NCBI GenBank assembly: GCA_963556495.2
Contig: OY747705.1
Coordinates: 30,648,798 to 30,712,797 of the forward strand
Length of the DNA stretch: 64,000 nucleotides
Source: Valencia hispanica
Lineage: Eukaryota > Chordata > Actinopteri > Cyprinodontiformes > Valenciidae
Direction of reading: 5' to 3'
Shown here: piece by piece, positions 1-10,656 of the stretch
Position numbering within the stretch: position 1 is the first letter of the stretch
How the letters are laid out: each line of letters opens with the position of its first letter
Made by a program: the position numbers and the translations under genes
The notes under the pieces: generated by a model
Seen by the model: only the letters and a program-made list of their open reading frames with translations
What the model was told of the DNA's origin: nothing
Database searches by the model: none

Positions 1-1733
1 CCATGTGCCTGCTTTTCAAAAAGATTTTCTCCCACAGAGAGCCGATACGATGTGGGGGACCGGGAACTCTTGGCCATCAAACTCGCCTTGGAGGAGTGGC
101 GGCACTGGGTGGAGGCAACCGAACTACCGATTCTCATCCTAATGGACCACAAGAATTTGGCTTACCTCAGAAATGCCAAACGTCTTAACCCCAGACAGTT
201 TCGTTGGTCCCTGTTCTTCTTCAGGTTCAATTTCGACATCACTTACAGACCCGGATCAAAAAACATCAAACCAGATGCTCTGTCCAGACAGTTTTCCCCT
301 GATTCAGACCCTGAGACCCCTGAGCCCGTCCTCCCACCCTCATGCATAATTGGGAGCCTTTCGTGGGACCTGGAGCGACAGATTGACGCCGCTTCCCAGC
401 AGGAACCTGACCCCGGAGGTGGTCCACCCGGTTGGCGGTTTGTTCCTTCCTCCGTCCGATCCAAAGCCATCCTCTGGGCACATTTCTCTAAGTTCACCTG
501 CCATCCGGGGGTCAGCAGAACGGTGGCTTACCTACGGCGATATTTCTGGTGGCCGGGCCTCAACAAGGATGTCAAGGAGTTTGTTTCTGCTTGCCATACC
601 TGGAACAAGAATACCCACCGACCCCCCTCCGGCCTCCTGCAACCACTGTCCATTCCGGCCCGCCCTTGGTCCCACATTCCCCTGGACTTCGTTACTGGTC
701 TCCCGCTTTCCAAGGGTAAAACTGTCATTCTCACGATCATTGATCGATTTTCTAAAGCCTGCCACCTAGTGGCCTTATCGAAACTTCCCTCTGCTATCCA
801 AACGGCCAAGATACTTTTTAACCATGTCTTCCGACTGCATGGTATCCCTTCTGAAATCACCTCGGATAGAGGTCCTCAATACTCCTCTCAGGTTTGGAGG
901 GATATTTGTCACTCACTCGAGGCCGAACCATGTCTGTCTTCTGGTTTTCCCCCCCGAAACCAATGGCCAATGCGAAAGACTCAACCAGGAGGTCGAAGAC
1001 GCCCTCAGGTGCGTGTGTTCCACCAATCCACAGTCATGGAGTGCCTACTTACCCTGGATTGAGTACGCTCATAACACACATTTCTGCTGCCACTGGTCGG
1101 TCTCCATTTGAAGCCTCAGTCGGTTTTCAACCATCATTGCTGCCCAACTCTGTCCCTGATTCGATACTTCCTTCGGTTCAAACATACATCAACTCCTGTA
1201 AGAGAATCTGGACCCAAACCTGGGCAGCCCTTCAATGGACCTCCCTTCAGAACAAGAAGTACGCTGACTGCCACCGTTCCTCCGCACCATCCTACAGCCC
1301 TGGTCAGATGGTGTGGTTGTCCTCAAGGAATATCAATCTGAAAGCCACTTCCAGAAAACTCGCCCAACGTTTCTTTGGTACCTTCCCTGTCCTTGCAGTC
1401 CTGAACCCTTTGGCGGTTCGCCTGAAGCTCCCATCTTCCCTTCGTGTCCATTCAGTGCTCCACGTCTCCCAGATCAGACCTGTTTCCGTGAGTCCCTTGT
1501 GTCCCTTGCCTCCTACCCCTCCACCAGCCCGCATGATCGACAGGGGTCCAGTCTACACCGTGTCACGCATCCTGGAGACCCGCCGTCGGGGGCGGGGTTA
1601 TCGGTTTCTGGTGGACTGGGAGGGTTACGGCCCAGAAGAACGTTCCTGGGTACCCCGTTCATTCATCATTGACCAGTCTCTCATCAGAGACTTTGAAAGA
1701 AGATCCGGTCGGGCGCCTGGAGGCGTCCGTTGA
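1..1733 (+). pseudogene. Ty3/gypsy chromovirus pol, 3' part (RNase H, integrase, chromodomain), broken by two frameshifts
   Basis: Polyprotein end of an LTR retrotransposon that degrades the RNA of the hybrid, then inserts the cDNA. The frame is open from base 1, so the element continues to the left of the window. Order: end of RNase H (DALSRQ at the tether), integrase zinc finger, integrase core with Asp in PLDFVTGL and SDRGPQ, then a chromodomain (VDWEGYGPEERSWVP) ending at TGA 1731-1733. Two frameshifts break it: one near 950 in a run of Cs, one near 1080. The Glu of [10 protein letters not shown] lies in the middle frame. The second Cys of the integrase finger reads Trp (SACHTW), so the protein would be defective even without the shifts. 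It closely resembles the pol at 25917-29450, which keeps CPIC. The identity is secure; the exact shift positions are approximate. Confidence 0.93.
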
Positions 1734-1744
1734 GGGGGAGGTAA
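1733..1744 (+). other. Polypurine tract of the gypsy element
   Basis: A purine run (AGGGGGAGG) sits between the pol stop codon and the LTR start at 1745. This is the expected position of the plus-strand primer of reverse transcription. Confidence 0.75.
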
Positions 1745-2473
1745 TGTCAGGATCTAGCAGAGGGAGCCATTTCCTCTTCCTTCCACAGGTGCTGAGAATT
1801 GGGCTGACACACCTGGAGCTGGTTACCTCATAAGCGCTGGCAGCATTTAGCAGGAGCAGTTCCACCAGATGAGCGTCAGATGATTCCGTTCCTAGGAGTG
1901 GTAATTGACCTCAACTCTTACCTCCTGCGTGAGTTATCCTGCCTCGAACTTACCTGTATTATCCTCAGTGTTCTCCAGTCGTCCTCCCGAGCTGCTTCCG
2001 CTGTTCTGGATTCCTTCATTGAGTCCCCTGTGTCACTCTGGAATCTCAGTCTCCTCCTACTCCACCACCGACGTTCGTCTCCTTGGGGCTTGTGGCCGCT
2101 CCTCCTCCATCACACTGCTGTCACTGCTCCAGGTTGCTTCGCTCCGACGCTCAGCACTACCAACACCTGCAACAAAGAAAGACTCACCTGGTATTCCTAC
2201 GGCTCTCAATAATCTCCGGCCTCCGATTCCTTACCTCCCTCTCCAGTCCGGATCTTCAGTTCCTCCAGTGAGTCATCCATTCATCTACAATCTTCCACAT
2301 CATTCTTAAAAAACCCTCACCTCATATCCTTACCTTCCAGTGGCGTCCTCTGTGTTCCATCAACCCAGTCCGCTCTCCTCAGAACCCGACCTGCAGAACT
2401 TTAATAAAGCTTCTTAAATCTGTCTCTGAGTTCCTAGTGTAACTGTGTATGCTTAAGAGTCAGTTCTGTGACA
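1745..2473 (+). repeat. 3' LTR of the gypsy element at the left edge
   Basis: The 729-base block begins TGTCAGGATC directly after the polypurine tract and ends TGTGACA, giving 5-base inverted ends TGTCA/TGACA as in vertebrate chromoviruses. AATAAA at 2403-2408 is the likely polyadenylation signal. The 5' LTR and the target duplication partner lie outside the window, so intactness cannot be judged. Confidence 0.85.
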
Positions 2474-2990
2474 ACCATGACAGAAACCATGAGTCAAAAT
2501 CAAAACAGCATAACCCTCCCGCAGTTCTGGATTAGTGTTCAGGACAGAGTGAACGGGAACATTCTGACCCCACTGACGCAGCTCGTGGTTTAGAAAGACA
2601 GGAGGATATACGCAAAAGCGTCGGTCGGGTCTGTCTGACCCTGACCCTGGGTACAACCTGACCCCAACGGCACAGGGCTTGGAAGGACAACTCTGGGGTC
2701 CCTGGGACTCCACAAAAACGGTGCATGGTGATAGCTATAAATACTGACCGGAGGATGTAAAACAGTCTAGGGTCCCTGTGACCCCACAAGGACGGTGCAC
2801 AGTGATAGCTGTAAGGGTTAAAAATGTTCATTTAAATGGATATGGTTAACATAGTGACAGTTTTTTTTTTGTGTGTATTTGAATGGAACTATTAATGTTG
2901 ACAGTCATTTTTGTAGTAAAATTAAAAGTGTGATTGGTAGTTTGTGGCTGTATTCACCTTCTTCGTTCCAGTGGATCAACTAGATCTAGT
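2474..2990. other. No gene; imperfect ~75-base tandem duplication
   Basis: Two related blocks, near 2694-2744 and 2770-2818, share GGGTCCCTG, a CCACAA core, ACGGTGCA and GTGATAGCT, so a unit of about 75 bases is repeated twice. The preceding part repeats CTGACCC motifs. It looks like a dispersed repeat fragment. Short open frames on the - strand here have no recognisable domain. Confidence 0.4.
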
Positions 2991-2994
2991 AATA

Positions 2995-3186
2995 AAAATG
3001 AATGTGTTAAAGTATGAAACAGGATGGAGTCTTTAGAATGCTGTGACAGTTTTTCTACAGTTATATTTAGTTTCAAAAATCACAATATATTGTCTTACTA
3101 ATTGTATCGCAATATATTCTATCGTCCCCCCTGTGTCGCGATGCATATCGTCTCGCCAGATTTTTATCAATACACATCTCTATAAG
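2995..3186. repeat. Probable hAT-type transposon terminal relic
   Basis: The stretch repeats atcgcaatatat and atcgtc motifs and ends in CAATACACATCTCTA. This resembles the terminal regions of hAT-derived repeats common in fish, recognised by pattern only. No coding part and no target duplication could be assigned. Confidence 0.35.
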
Positions 3187-4972
3187 ATAGTTACTCTGCA
3201 GGAAACACATTTTCTCGGTACATGTTTTACACAGAAGGATTGCTGGTAGCACAGTGCCTCAGACCTCAATTTACTTTGAATGTACTTATCAGATTCTCTA
3301 AAAATCCTGTTTAGTTTAATTCATGTTTGTTACTGCATGTTACACTCTCACCTTCAATCTTGGGATTGTAACACCACCCAATGCAAACCTGACAATGCTT
3401 TAAAGTTTCATAAACTGGCTTGCCTAAACTGCTATGACATTTTGAGAATGGAGTTTTTAAGACAAAAGCTTGCTTTGGTCCATTTTAAACTAATAGTAGG
3501 CCAAAGAAGATGTATATTAAATAAAAAGGCCAAAAATGTTATTAACTTCAGGTAAGACATTAACTGCTTAACTTATCAAGCTAGACTCAGTATAAAAATT
3601 CAGAATTTTCCATTGAAGTTTTATTTATAAACATTTTAATCTTTCACTAATCTCCTTATATAATAAAAGTGTTATTTAAGCAAAACTAAACAGATTGTGT
3701 CATTAGCATTCTCACAAAAATAATGAATAGTTGTGAAGGTACAAGTGTTGCCAGGTAAATAGACATCATTACAGTGAAAATGCACAGTGACCCCTTTGAA
3801 TGGTATAATGCCCCTTTTAGTAGATAAAGAATTAAATAAATCACTGACTGAAGAGATAAATGATTTTGGTGGAGGGGAACAATTTATCTTCACTGCTTCA
3901 CTGCACTTATTTACTAAATCTTTGCTTTTACAAAAGGGCTGTGACACGGGCTTTAACCAGGAAGGACATGTCGATGTGGCTTCTGCAGCTGTGGTCATCA
4001 GTCATCTCAGCTGGATTTAAATACTCATGGGATATCTAAAATGTAACAGGGTGTGAGGCTTATGGGATACAGTACCTGACACTATTCACATATAGCAATA
4101 GGAATTAACTTATGTGTAGTAAAATAAAATAGTGAATACAACAACAATTTATGCAACAATTAGTCATTGAGTTTTTTTAAACCTGGCAAAGATCACTATC
4201 AGATTACACTTTATTTGGTGTGGTAAAGAAAAAGGTATGTTGTTTGCAACATTACGTTTTTTCCTGGTAATAGGCCAGGGGGTATATTATGAGAAACCAT
4301 AGGAAATTGATACTTTTCTGCAAAGAAAAGCATGCACACGCATGAGCTGACCAGTTTTATCAAGAAGCACACTGGAAATAGTCACAATGACAGCTGTTAT
4401 GATAAATAATATTTTTTATTCTAAAAATATGATAGTAAAAATGGAATAGACACCAGAAATAGTCATTGTTTGTACTATTTGAATGATCTTTTTCTAGTGA
4501 AGATCATGTTCCTCACTTGCAAACAAAGTGGTGTCAGATCAACATCTCAGAATAAAGGGCTGCGATCAGTAACCTTCATAACAGAATTTTGTCCAGTTGA
4601 CAGCTTTAAATAAAAACAAAATGCTAGAATGAATTAACTCTGATCAAATATCTATTTATTGCTGTGTGCAAACTATTTTTTTAGCAAAAATCAGCTGTTG
4701 CCAGCAGTTTAACTCGTGCTGACATTACAACTTTAGTATCAGTTCCTATAAATCTATAAATAGATGAGCGTTTGTCTATTTTTTCATTTTAGCTGACCAG
4801 GCTTCTTTTTTTGTTATCATAAATTCTGATCTCTATTTGCTCAGCCATTGTGGTCCATCACGGCCGATATTAGCACTTAAATTTTTTTTTTGTTTCCCCC
4901 AGCAATGTTTTGTACTCGCTGGACGCCATGAATCATCATTCTCTGTGACATGCCTTCACACAAATACAAGAG
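3187..4972. other. Unassigned sequence
   Basis: AT-rich, with short open frames (for example 3787-4020, 77 codons) lacking a recognisable domain, splice context or codon signal. I see no RNA gene and no clear repeat. Confidence 0.4.
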
Positions 4973-5073
4973 TGAAACCGGAATGAGTGTTTGGACAGGA
5001 CACACAAAATTTGGATACACTACAGAAAAACAAAGTTTTTTGTTTTCCTTTAGTCTAACTTTCATGTACTATG

Positions 5074-5130
5074 CACACACACACACGCACACACACACAG
5101 ATGACTTGTTACACACACACACACACACAC
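5074..5130. repeat. (CA)n microsatellite, interrupted
   Basis: CA runs at 5074-5099 and 5112-5130 lie where the partner repeat at 10551-10563 has only a short CACACACACA. The expansion therefore happened after the two LTR copies were formed. Confidence 0.9.
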
Positions 5131-5222
5131 AAAAGAGGACTTTTAATTTAATGGAAAACTCACATCGGTGGCTGGATGAGGAACGCAACATGACGTGATG
5201 ATGTCCCCGATAGGCGCTCCAC

Positions 5223-6350
5223 TAGTGCTAGGCGATAAACCGGTTCAAACCGAAAACCGGTTTATATTTTCGTTACCATATTGATTTTGAATAAACCGCC
5301 ATACCGGTGTATTAAATTACACAACGTTCGGAAGGAAGGTTACGCTGCGCAGCGTGACACTGTTTCAGACGGACCCTTTACAATGTTGCACTTCTAAGCA
5401 GAGACGAGTGAGGGTAAACAAACAGCAGTGCTCTGTTACGTTACAGGGACGATGGATGCCACTGAAGAATTAGTAGAACATGACACAGAAGAACTTGTGC
5501 CAAAAAGAGGAGCCGGGTCTGTTGTTTGGAGGCTTATTGGTTTCCAAAAATCCGACGTCGACCAAACAACCATTTTATGTAAGTGCTGTCGGGCTAAAAT
5601 TCTCGCCAAAGGCGGCAACACAAGCAATTTGCTCCAGCACCTTAGCCGCAAACACGTCTTGGAATATCAAGAATGTATTAAATTAAAGTCAGCCCCGGAC
5701 TCAGCGCCCTCCACATCAGCAGGTAAGCTAAAGGAAAGTCAAGCCAAATGTCACTTAAAGACGCGTTTGCTAAAGGGACTTACTACGACAGAAAAAGCAA
5801 ACGATGGATCGAGATTACAAATTCTATCACTAACCACATAGCCAAAGACATGGTCCCGCTTAATACAGTCGAAAAAGAAGGCTTCAAGCAGATGATCAAG
5901 ATGCTTGATCCCAGGTAGGAAATGCCGAACAGAAAGTACTTTAGCCAAGTTGATTGTACTTGTACTAGCAAAAGTATTCCAAGTTGTTCTAATTGTGTTG
6001 TTCAAAATAAAATATAAAAATAAAAGTTCTGTATTTTGAATGCAATTGTCTTTGCATTCTGATTCCTCAGTTCATTAGAATCATGAAAGGCTCTTATTTG
6101 TAAACAACAGCATGATTTTCTGGGGCCATACAAACCTGTATTACTAGTGTGGAATTATTCTACAATATTCACTAATGACAGTAAAGTAGACCATCCTAAG
6201 TCAATTTTCTGCAGTAATTCCTCTCTCAACCAGTAGAAAATGCATTGAACACCTGTATATGCATGAAAAAGAAAAACGTCATAAACTGTAAACCAGCACA
6301 ATTTTGAAAAAATCCGTGATATCATTTTTTGGTCAAACCGCCCAGCACTA
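5223..6350 (+). mobile_element. Internally deleted hAT transposon with BED finger
   Basis: Terminal inverted repeats: TAGTGCTAGGCG at 5223 and its imperfect complement (ccgcccagcacta) ending at 6350. The flanking 8-mers are cgctccac (5215-5222) and caggccac (6351-6358), 5 of 8 identical, consistent with an aged 8-base hAT duplication. The empty site survives in the partner LTR, where gcgctccac runs straight into ggcacca at 10641-10656. The element codes for a BED finger and the first part of a hAT transposase, but the catalytic and dimerisation parts are missing, so it is non-autonomous. Confidence 0.85.
5428..5918 (+). pseudogene. hAT transposase N-terminal part with BED-type zinc finger, one frameshift
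   Basis: A probable start is the ATG at 5452 (MDATEEL), 8 codons into the open frame. The BED finger follows: a W-R-L-I-GF entry, a Cys pair (CKCC) and the HLSRKH His pair, as in ZBED-like hAT transposases that bind transposon ends. Near 5745-5755 the reading continues one base out of phase: SLKDAFAKGTYYDRKSKRW, then IAKDMVPLNTVE and MLDPR, ending at TAG 5916-5918. This is the linker and early RNase H-like region typical of the family. The rest of the transposase, including the catalytic triad, is deleted. Confidence 0.8.
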
Positions 6351-6429
6351 CAGGCCACGGCACCAGGAAGACACGATCTTTCTCAGAAACTTTTCCATCT
6401 CCTTTATCACATTGTTGTTTCTGTGTTTG

Positions 6430-7362
6430 TTATGCTTTTTTCAGGTTGTCAACTATGAATCCCTGTAACTCAGCTATTTGCTTGACAGTGGCATAGAGAG
6501 CAGTGTCAGGGTTACCCAGATGCGGGCTCAGTTTAGGGTCCAAAGGGCCTCTGATAGGGCAACCAATGTTTAGTTCTGCAGGTGTCACTCCAGTAGATTC
6601 ATGAACTGCGGTGTTTAAAGACAAAATGAAATTCAGGTAAGAACCTATCCTAGGATTCGTGTTTAGCGTCAACATAGGAAGCAAGCATGGCTTTAATGTT
6701 TCGATTCACTCTTTTGGTCAGATTTGTCTGTGGATGGTATGCAGAGGTTTTCTTGGGCATGACTTTCCACTTCTTGCATTTTATTTTTTTATTCATAGAC
6801 AGATGGTAGGAAATGAGGTCCTTGATCAGACAAGATGTACGTAGGAACACCCCAGCAAGTTAGTATTTATTATTTATAAGTGCTGTGCAACAACTTTGGC
6901 TGTGGCTTTCTGCAGGGGAAACATCTCTACCCTGCGGCTGAAATAGTCAACAAAGACTAAAAGGTATAGGTTACTATTAGAGCTGCCGGGAAAAGGTCCC
7001 AAGATGTCGACACCATGCATCTCCCAAGGTCCGCAAACTTCAGTTTGCTGAAGCTTCCCAGGCGGTTTTTGGGTTTCAGGTATGTACAATTGGCAAATTT
7101 GACAGCAGCGTACATAATCTCTGACATAGAGGCTCATCCTCGGCCAATAAACTAGAGCTTGAAGTCTTTTACAGGTCTTGTATCTTCCAAAATGACCAGA
7201 CAGTGGGTCGTTATGGTAATGGTGGAGGAGTTGTTGATGCAGCGAAGGAGGAATGTATACTTGGTAGATGGTCTTGTGGGGAAACTTGACCACATGGTAT
7301 ACCTTCTCTTTCAACACGGTGTATTTGATTGTTTGACTTTCGTCTACTTCTCCTTTCTCCAT
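6430..7362 (-). pseudogene. Gypsy integrase remnant
   Basis: Reading from 7362 downward: an HHCC-type zinc finger (two His around LLHHYHND...SGHFG, Cys pair in RCCQIC), then the catalytic core entered by HGVDILGPFPG. Past 6870 the frame is broken. The conserved HPQTN stretch is followed by TKRVNRN, where the family normally has a Glu before the Arg-x-Asn, so the catalytic Glu appears to be Lys. The last block (6430-6684) has STGVTPAELNIG, typical of the integrase C-terminal core. Inactive. Confidence 0.85.
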
Positions 7363-7372
7363 GATTACTTTT

Positions 7373-7968
7373 TATAGATCTTGTGCAAATGGATCCTGTT
7401 GCTGAGCTCTCCAGATGTTCTCATCTGTCACTTGGAGGTTGTTGGAAGTGTCTCTTTTCGACCAGAGTACCACGGCACAGGTGACAGGAGAATGCTCTGG
7501 GTCCTCCACTGGAGCTCGTGAAAGGGCGTCTGGAACAGTGTTATACTTCTCTTTATGATACTCCATCATGAAGGTAAACTCCTGAAGGCGCAGAGCCCAC
7601 CGGATCAGTCTGGTACTTGAATTTTGGGTCTTCAAAACCCACACTAACCAGGAATGATCAGTTACAACAGTAAAATGTCTTCCTTCAAGATAATATCATC
7701 ATTTCTCTATGGCCCACACAACGGCGAGGCACTCCTGCTCTGTGGTGGAATAATTTTGCTCTGCTTTATTTAAGGTGAGTTTGGCAAAAGCGAGCTCCAG
7801 CTCCATACCCAAACCAGTACGTTGTGCGAGGACTGCTCCTATGCAGACATCACTGGCGTCAGTGTATACAACAATTGGGAAATTGAAATTAGAATGTCCC
7901 AGAATAAGTGGCGATATCAGGTTTTGCTCAATAGTCATGAATTCTGTTGGTAATATGCATTTGCCCAC
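7373..7968 (-). pseudogene. Gypsy RNase H remnant
   Basis: VVYTDASD at about 7885 is the first catalytic Asp of the RNase H fold. GAVLAQR, TTEQECLAVVWA and DALSRAP follow in the normal order. A stop near 7699 and a broken stretch to 7644 separate two halves. Only a short remnant of the region before RNase H is present, and no reverse transcriptase palm motifs are seen upstream. Confidence 0.85.
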
Positions 7969-7969
7969 G

Positions 7970-8549
7970 CTGATGACTCTTGTGTAAATGAATACTGTTG
8001 TCTCCAGTTAGGTTTAAACCAATATCGATGTTCAAAAACATCAAATTGTAGACATAAGAGAAAAATGAAATCAAGGCCCAGTACAGCTGGAAAGGTAGGA
8101 ATACACAGGGCACCACATTAGTTTGTGCTTGTAAGGTTACAGTCATCTCGCTCCACCCAAGTGGTTGTCGACCTTCTCCATTTGCTAGATATAAAGGTCC
8201 TCTCTCCCAAGGTTCATAAGTCCTCCTTCATAACTCCTTTGTCCAAAATTGCCACTCCTTTCCAAGATCCAATATTGATAGGGACCATTCGTTGGCACGG
8301 TACAGATCTTACACAAGGGGAAACAGGAGCGTGAGCTTCTTCTGGAGGTCCCGAGGTGGTAATAGCTCCCAGTGTGGCTGGTCCTTTATGAGCTGACCAG
8401 TTAGGCTGTGGCGGAGGGGTTTGTGGTGAGGAGGTGCGGTTTAGGCCACCATGAGCACATGCAGCAGGTGGATGCTTGCCTTTGCAGCGCCAACAGAATG
8501 GTTGAGGTGGGTGGTTAGGATTTTGGTAGTTATTTGATCTTGGCCACAC
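7970..8549 (-). pseudogene. Gypsy nucleocapsid zinc knuckle and protease remnant
   Basis: CWRCKGKHPPAAC near 8490 is a CCHC-like knuckle with Cys-x2-Cys-x3-His-x4-Cys spacing. The protease start VPINIGSWKGVAILDKG follows, where the catalytic D-T/S-G reads D-K-G. After stops, the protease appears to continue past NGEGRQPLGWSE to a GLN stretch near 8010. The next recognisable residues, at 7968, already belong to the lead-in of RNase H. Confidence 0.65.
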
Positions 8550-8590
8550 TGCATTTTCGGTGTTTGGATGCCTGGAGTCAGGTGGCTTAG

Positions 8591-9830
8591 CTAATGCATT
8601 TCCCCATTTCCTGTGTTCGTATTGATGTTATTTCTCTCTCTCTCCAATTGTTGTCCCAAACAGACAAGCTCATTAACTGTGACAACTCTACTACTCCGCA
8701 ACTGGGTAGCTAATTGAGGATTAATATTTTTCAAAATCATTTTAATTATTTCCTCCTCTGTAATTTTTGGCTTCCAGCATTTACATAGTGATTGGTACAC
8801 GTAAGCAAAAAACATACTCTCATTGTCTCCTTGGACTCTGTTTCTTATTCTTTCCACCAACTCATCCTCATAATCCTCTGTGAGGAAGTCAGCTCGAAAG
8901 CCTTTTTGAAATTCTCTCCAGGTATGCATTTTGTCTCTAGCAACATACCACCAATCCCTGGCTGTGCCATGTAACACATTTCTTAATGTTGCCATGAGCT
9001 CTTCATCAGTTAATGAATTGAGTGCCAGGTAGTCCTCACACCTTTCCAGGTACTATAGAGGATCTGACATGTCTTCCATTTTTCCATAATTTGGAAATTG
9101 CAATTTTACAGGTCTTTTACCGATGTCTCTGCTTCGATTCATAGGCAAGGTGGTAAAACCAGGTGCTGCAATTTGAACTCCAGGCAGGGCAGTAGATTGC
9201 ATTCGGGGCTTACTTGTAAGTTTCACTGTATCAGGAATGTCATAATAGACTGTATGATCCAGTATAGCTTGATGGCTGGACTGCACAGACTTAAAATTTG
9301 CTGTCATTTCTTCAAACATTAACTTCATGGAGGATTTGTAGTCCAAGAGCTCCCTCTGCAAGCGTGTGATTTCTTGCAGTAACTTGCAGTTACTGGTGCC
9401 AGTAAAGTTTGAAATTCCTGCAGCAACTCAGCTTGTTGATGTTTCATTCTTCAACAAAGTGAAGATTTGATCTGTGAAATTAGGTATTCGAATTGTGCAT
9501 CCATGTGTCCATATACTTTTTGTTTTTGTTCCTTGTTTGATTCGTTCATCCTTTATTCCATATTGCTCATCTCACATTTCATCCTCTCTTTTAATTCCTC
9601 CATTTTTTAGTTCAGGTCCACCGTCTGGGATTGAGCTCCGGACCGGGCCTGTGGCTCCTCTTGAGGCGGAAAACAAGGCTGAGCAATGGAGACCTGAGCA
9701 AGTCCACTCCTGTCAACTCCATATCCAAAAGTGTATATGCTGCGAGGCATTTATCTCTTGCTGGTAACTCACTTGGAAAGGATACCCCTTTTTCCATTGG
9801 GTTAAGAACTTCATTGTCTTCTGTGCTCAT
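8591..9830 (-). pseudogene. Gypsy gag remnant
   Basis: Probable start at ATG 9828-9830 (MSTEDNEV). The middle part (9053-9361) is helical and coiled-coil-like (LQRELLDYKSSMKLMFEEM). The best block, 8591-8995, resembles the retrotransposon gag capsid fold: ARDWWY, W-x-E-F-x-x-x-F and ending in a charged QLERERNN stretch. At least three stops or shifts interrupt it. Confidence 0.7.
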
Positions 9831-9901
9831 TTGTGTTGTTTATTGGCATTTCTTTTTCTTCTGCACTTTCTGTTCACAGTTTGTCACTTTTCTTTAAACA
9901 A

Positions 9902-9920
9902 GGTCCCATCTGGGGTGCCA
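9902..9920 (-). other. Candidate primer binding site
   Basis: The - strand reads TGGCACCCCAGATGGGACC, resembling the TGGCRCCC...GGGAC layout of Lys-tRNA-type primer sites, just upstream of gag. If real, the 5' LTR would run from 10656 to about 9921 (~736 bases), and the left copy would be truncated at 4973. If the LTR is only the 206-base shared repeat, this site lies too far inside. Confidence 0.35.
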
Positions 9921-10450
9921 ATATTATATGTGATGGCTTACTTGGGCTTTGCTTTGGTTTTAGGGTATTTTTCTTTTACTTGTTTTGTGGAATAAGGGTT
10001 ATGGGGTGCCAGTCAGGTCTCCCTCCTGACTTGTAGGATAGTTTTGAGTGTGGTTATTATTAATATTGATTTGCGTTTTGTATATGCTATTCACACAAGG
10101 ACATATATTAAACAATATACACCCTTTGATATTTTTTGTTTTGAAAGAACTGACAAAAGTGAAAAAACAACAACTGCTCAGACGAAATTCGATTCATTTG
10201 TTGTCTTGCATTGCTGTATAATTCACAAATCTAGTAACAGAACAAAAAAACTCTCTACCCAAGTGTCTGAAAATGGTACTCCTAGCATAAATACAAGATA
10301 GAGTCCGGCAAGTGAAGGTCCACAGTTTTTTCTTTTAGCCCCACAGCCAAGACCTATAAGCACAAAAAACACAAATATTTACAATATGTAAATTTTTTTG
10401 AAAGAATAATAAACATTAAACAAAACTTACTTGACAGTTGTGTCATTCTG

Positions 10451-10656
10451 TGAAACCGGAATGAGTGCTTGGACAGGACACACAAAGTTTGGATACACTA
10501 CAGAAAAACAAAGTTTTTTGTTTTCCTTTAGTTTAACTCTCATGTACTATGACCACACACACAAAAGAGGAATTTTAAATTAATGGAAAATTCACATCGG
10601 TGGCTGGATGAGGAACGCAACGTGATGATGTCCCCGATAGGCGCTCCACGGCACCA
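10451..10656 (-). repeat. Right direct repeat (5' LTR or its outer part) of the second gypsy element
   Basis: 206 bases matching 4973-5222 plus 6359-6365, with the same TGAAACCGG start and CGGCACCA end. It lacks the hAT insertion and the CA expansion of the left copy. Confidence 0.7.

Larger units (their letters stand above)
4973..6365 (-). repeat. Left direct repeat (3' LTR) of the second gypsy element, split by a hAT
   Basis: Bases 4973-5222 plus 6359-6365 match 10451-10656, starting TGAAACCGGAATGAG and ending CGGCACCA. On the element strand this reads TGGTGCCG...GGTTTCA, a TG...CA form. The left copy is longer because of CA-repeat expansion at 5074-5130. The outer 5 bases do not match those of the right copy, so a target duplication is not visible and the boundaries may be off by several bases. 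Confidence 0.7.
4973..10656 (-). mobile_element. Second, decayed Ty3/gypsy-type retrotransposon between direct repeats
   Basis: Gag, zinc knuckle and protease, RNase H and integrase remnants follow in this order on the - strand between 9830 and 6430. They are bracketed by direct repeats at 4973-6365 (left, interrupted) and 10451-10656 (right), read as the 3' and 5' LTRs. No reverse transcriptase with a Y-x-D-D box is present between the protease and RNase H. Many stops break every part, so the element is dead. It belongs to a different lineage from the two chromovirus copies: no chromodomain and different gag. A hAT remnant (5223-6350) is inserted in the left repeat. Confidence 0.8.
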
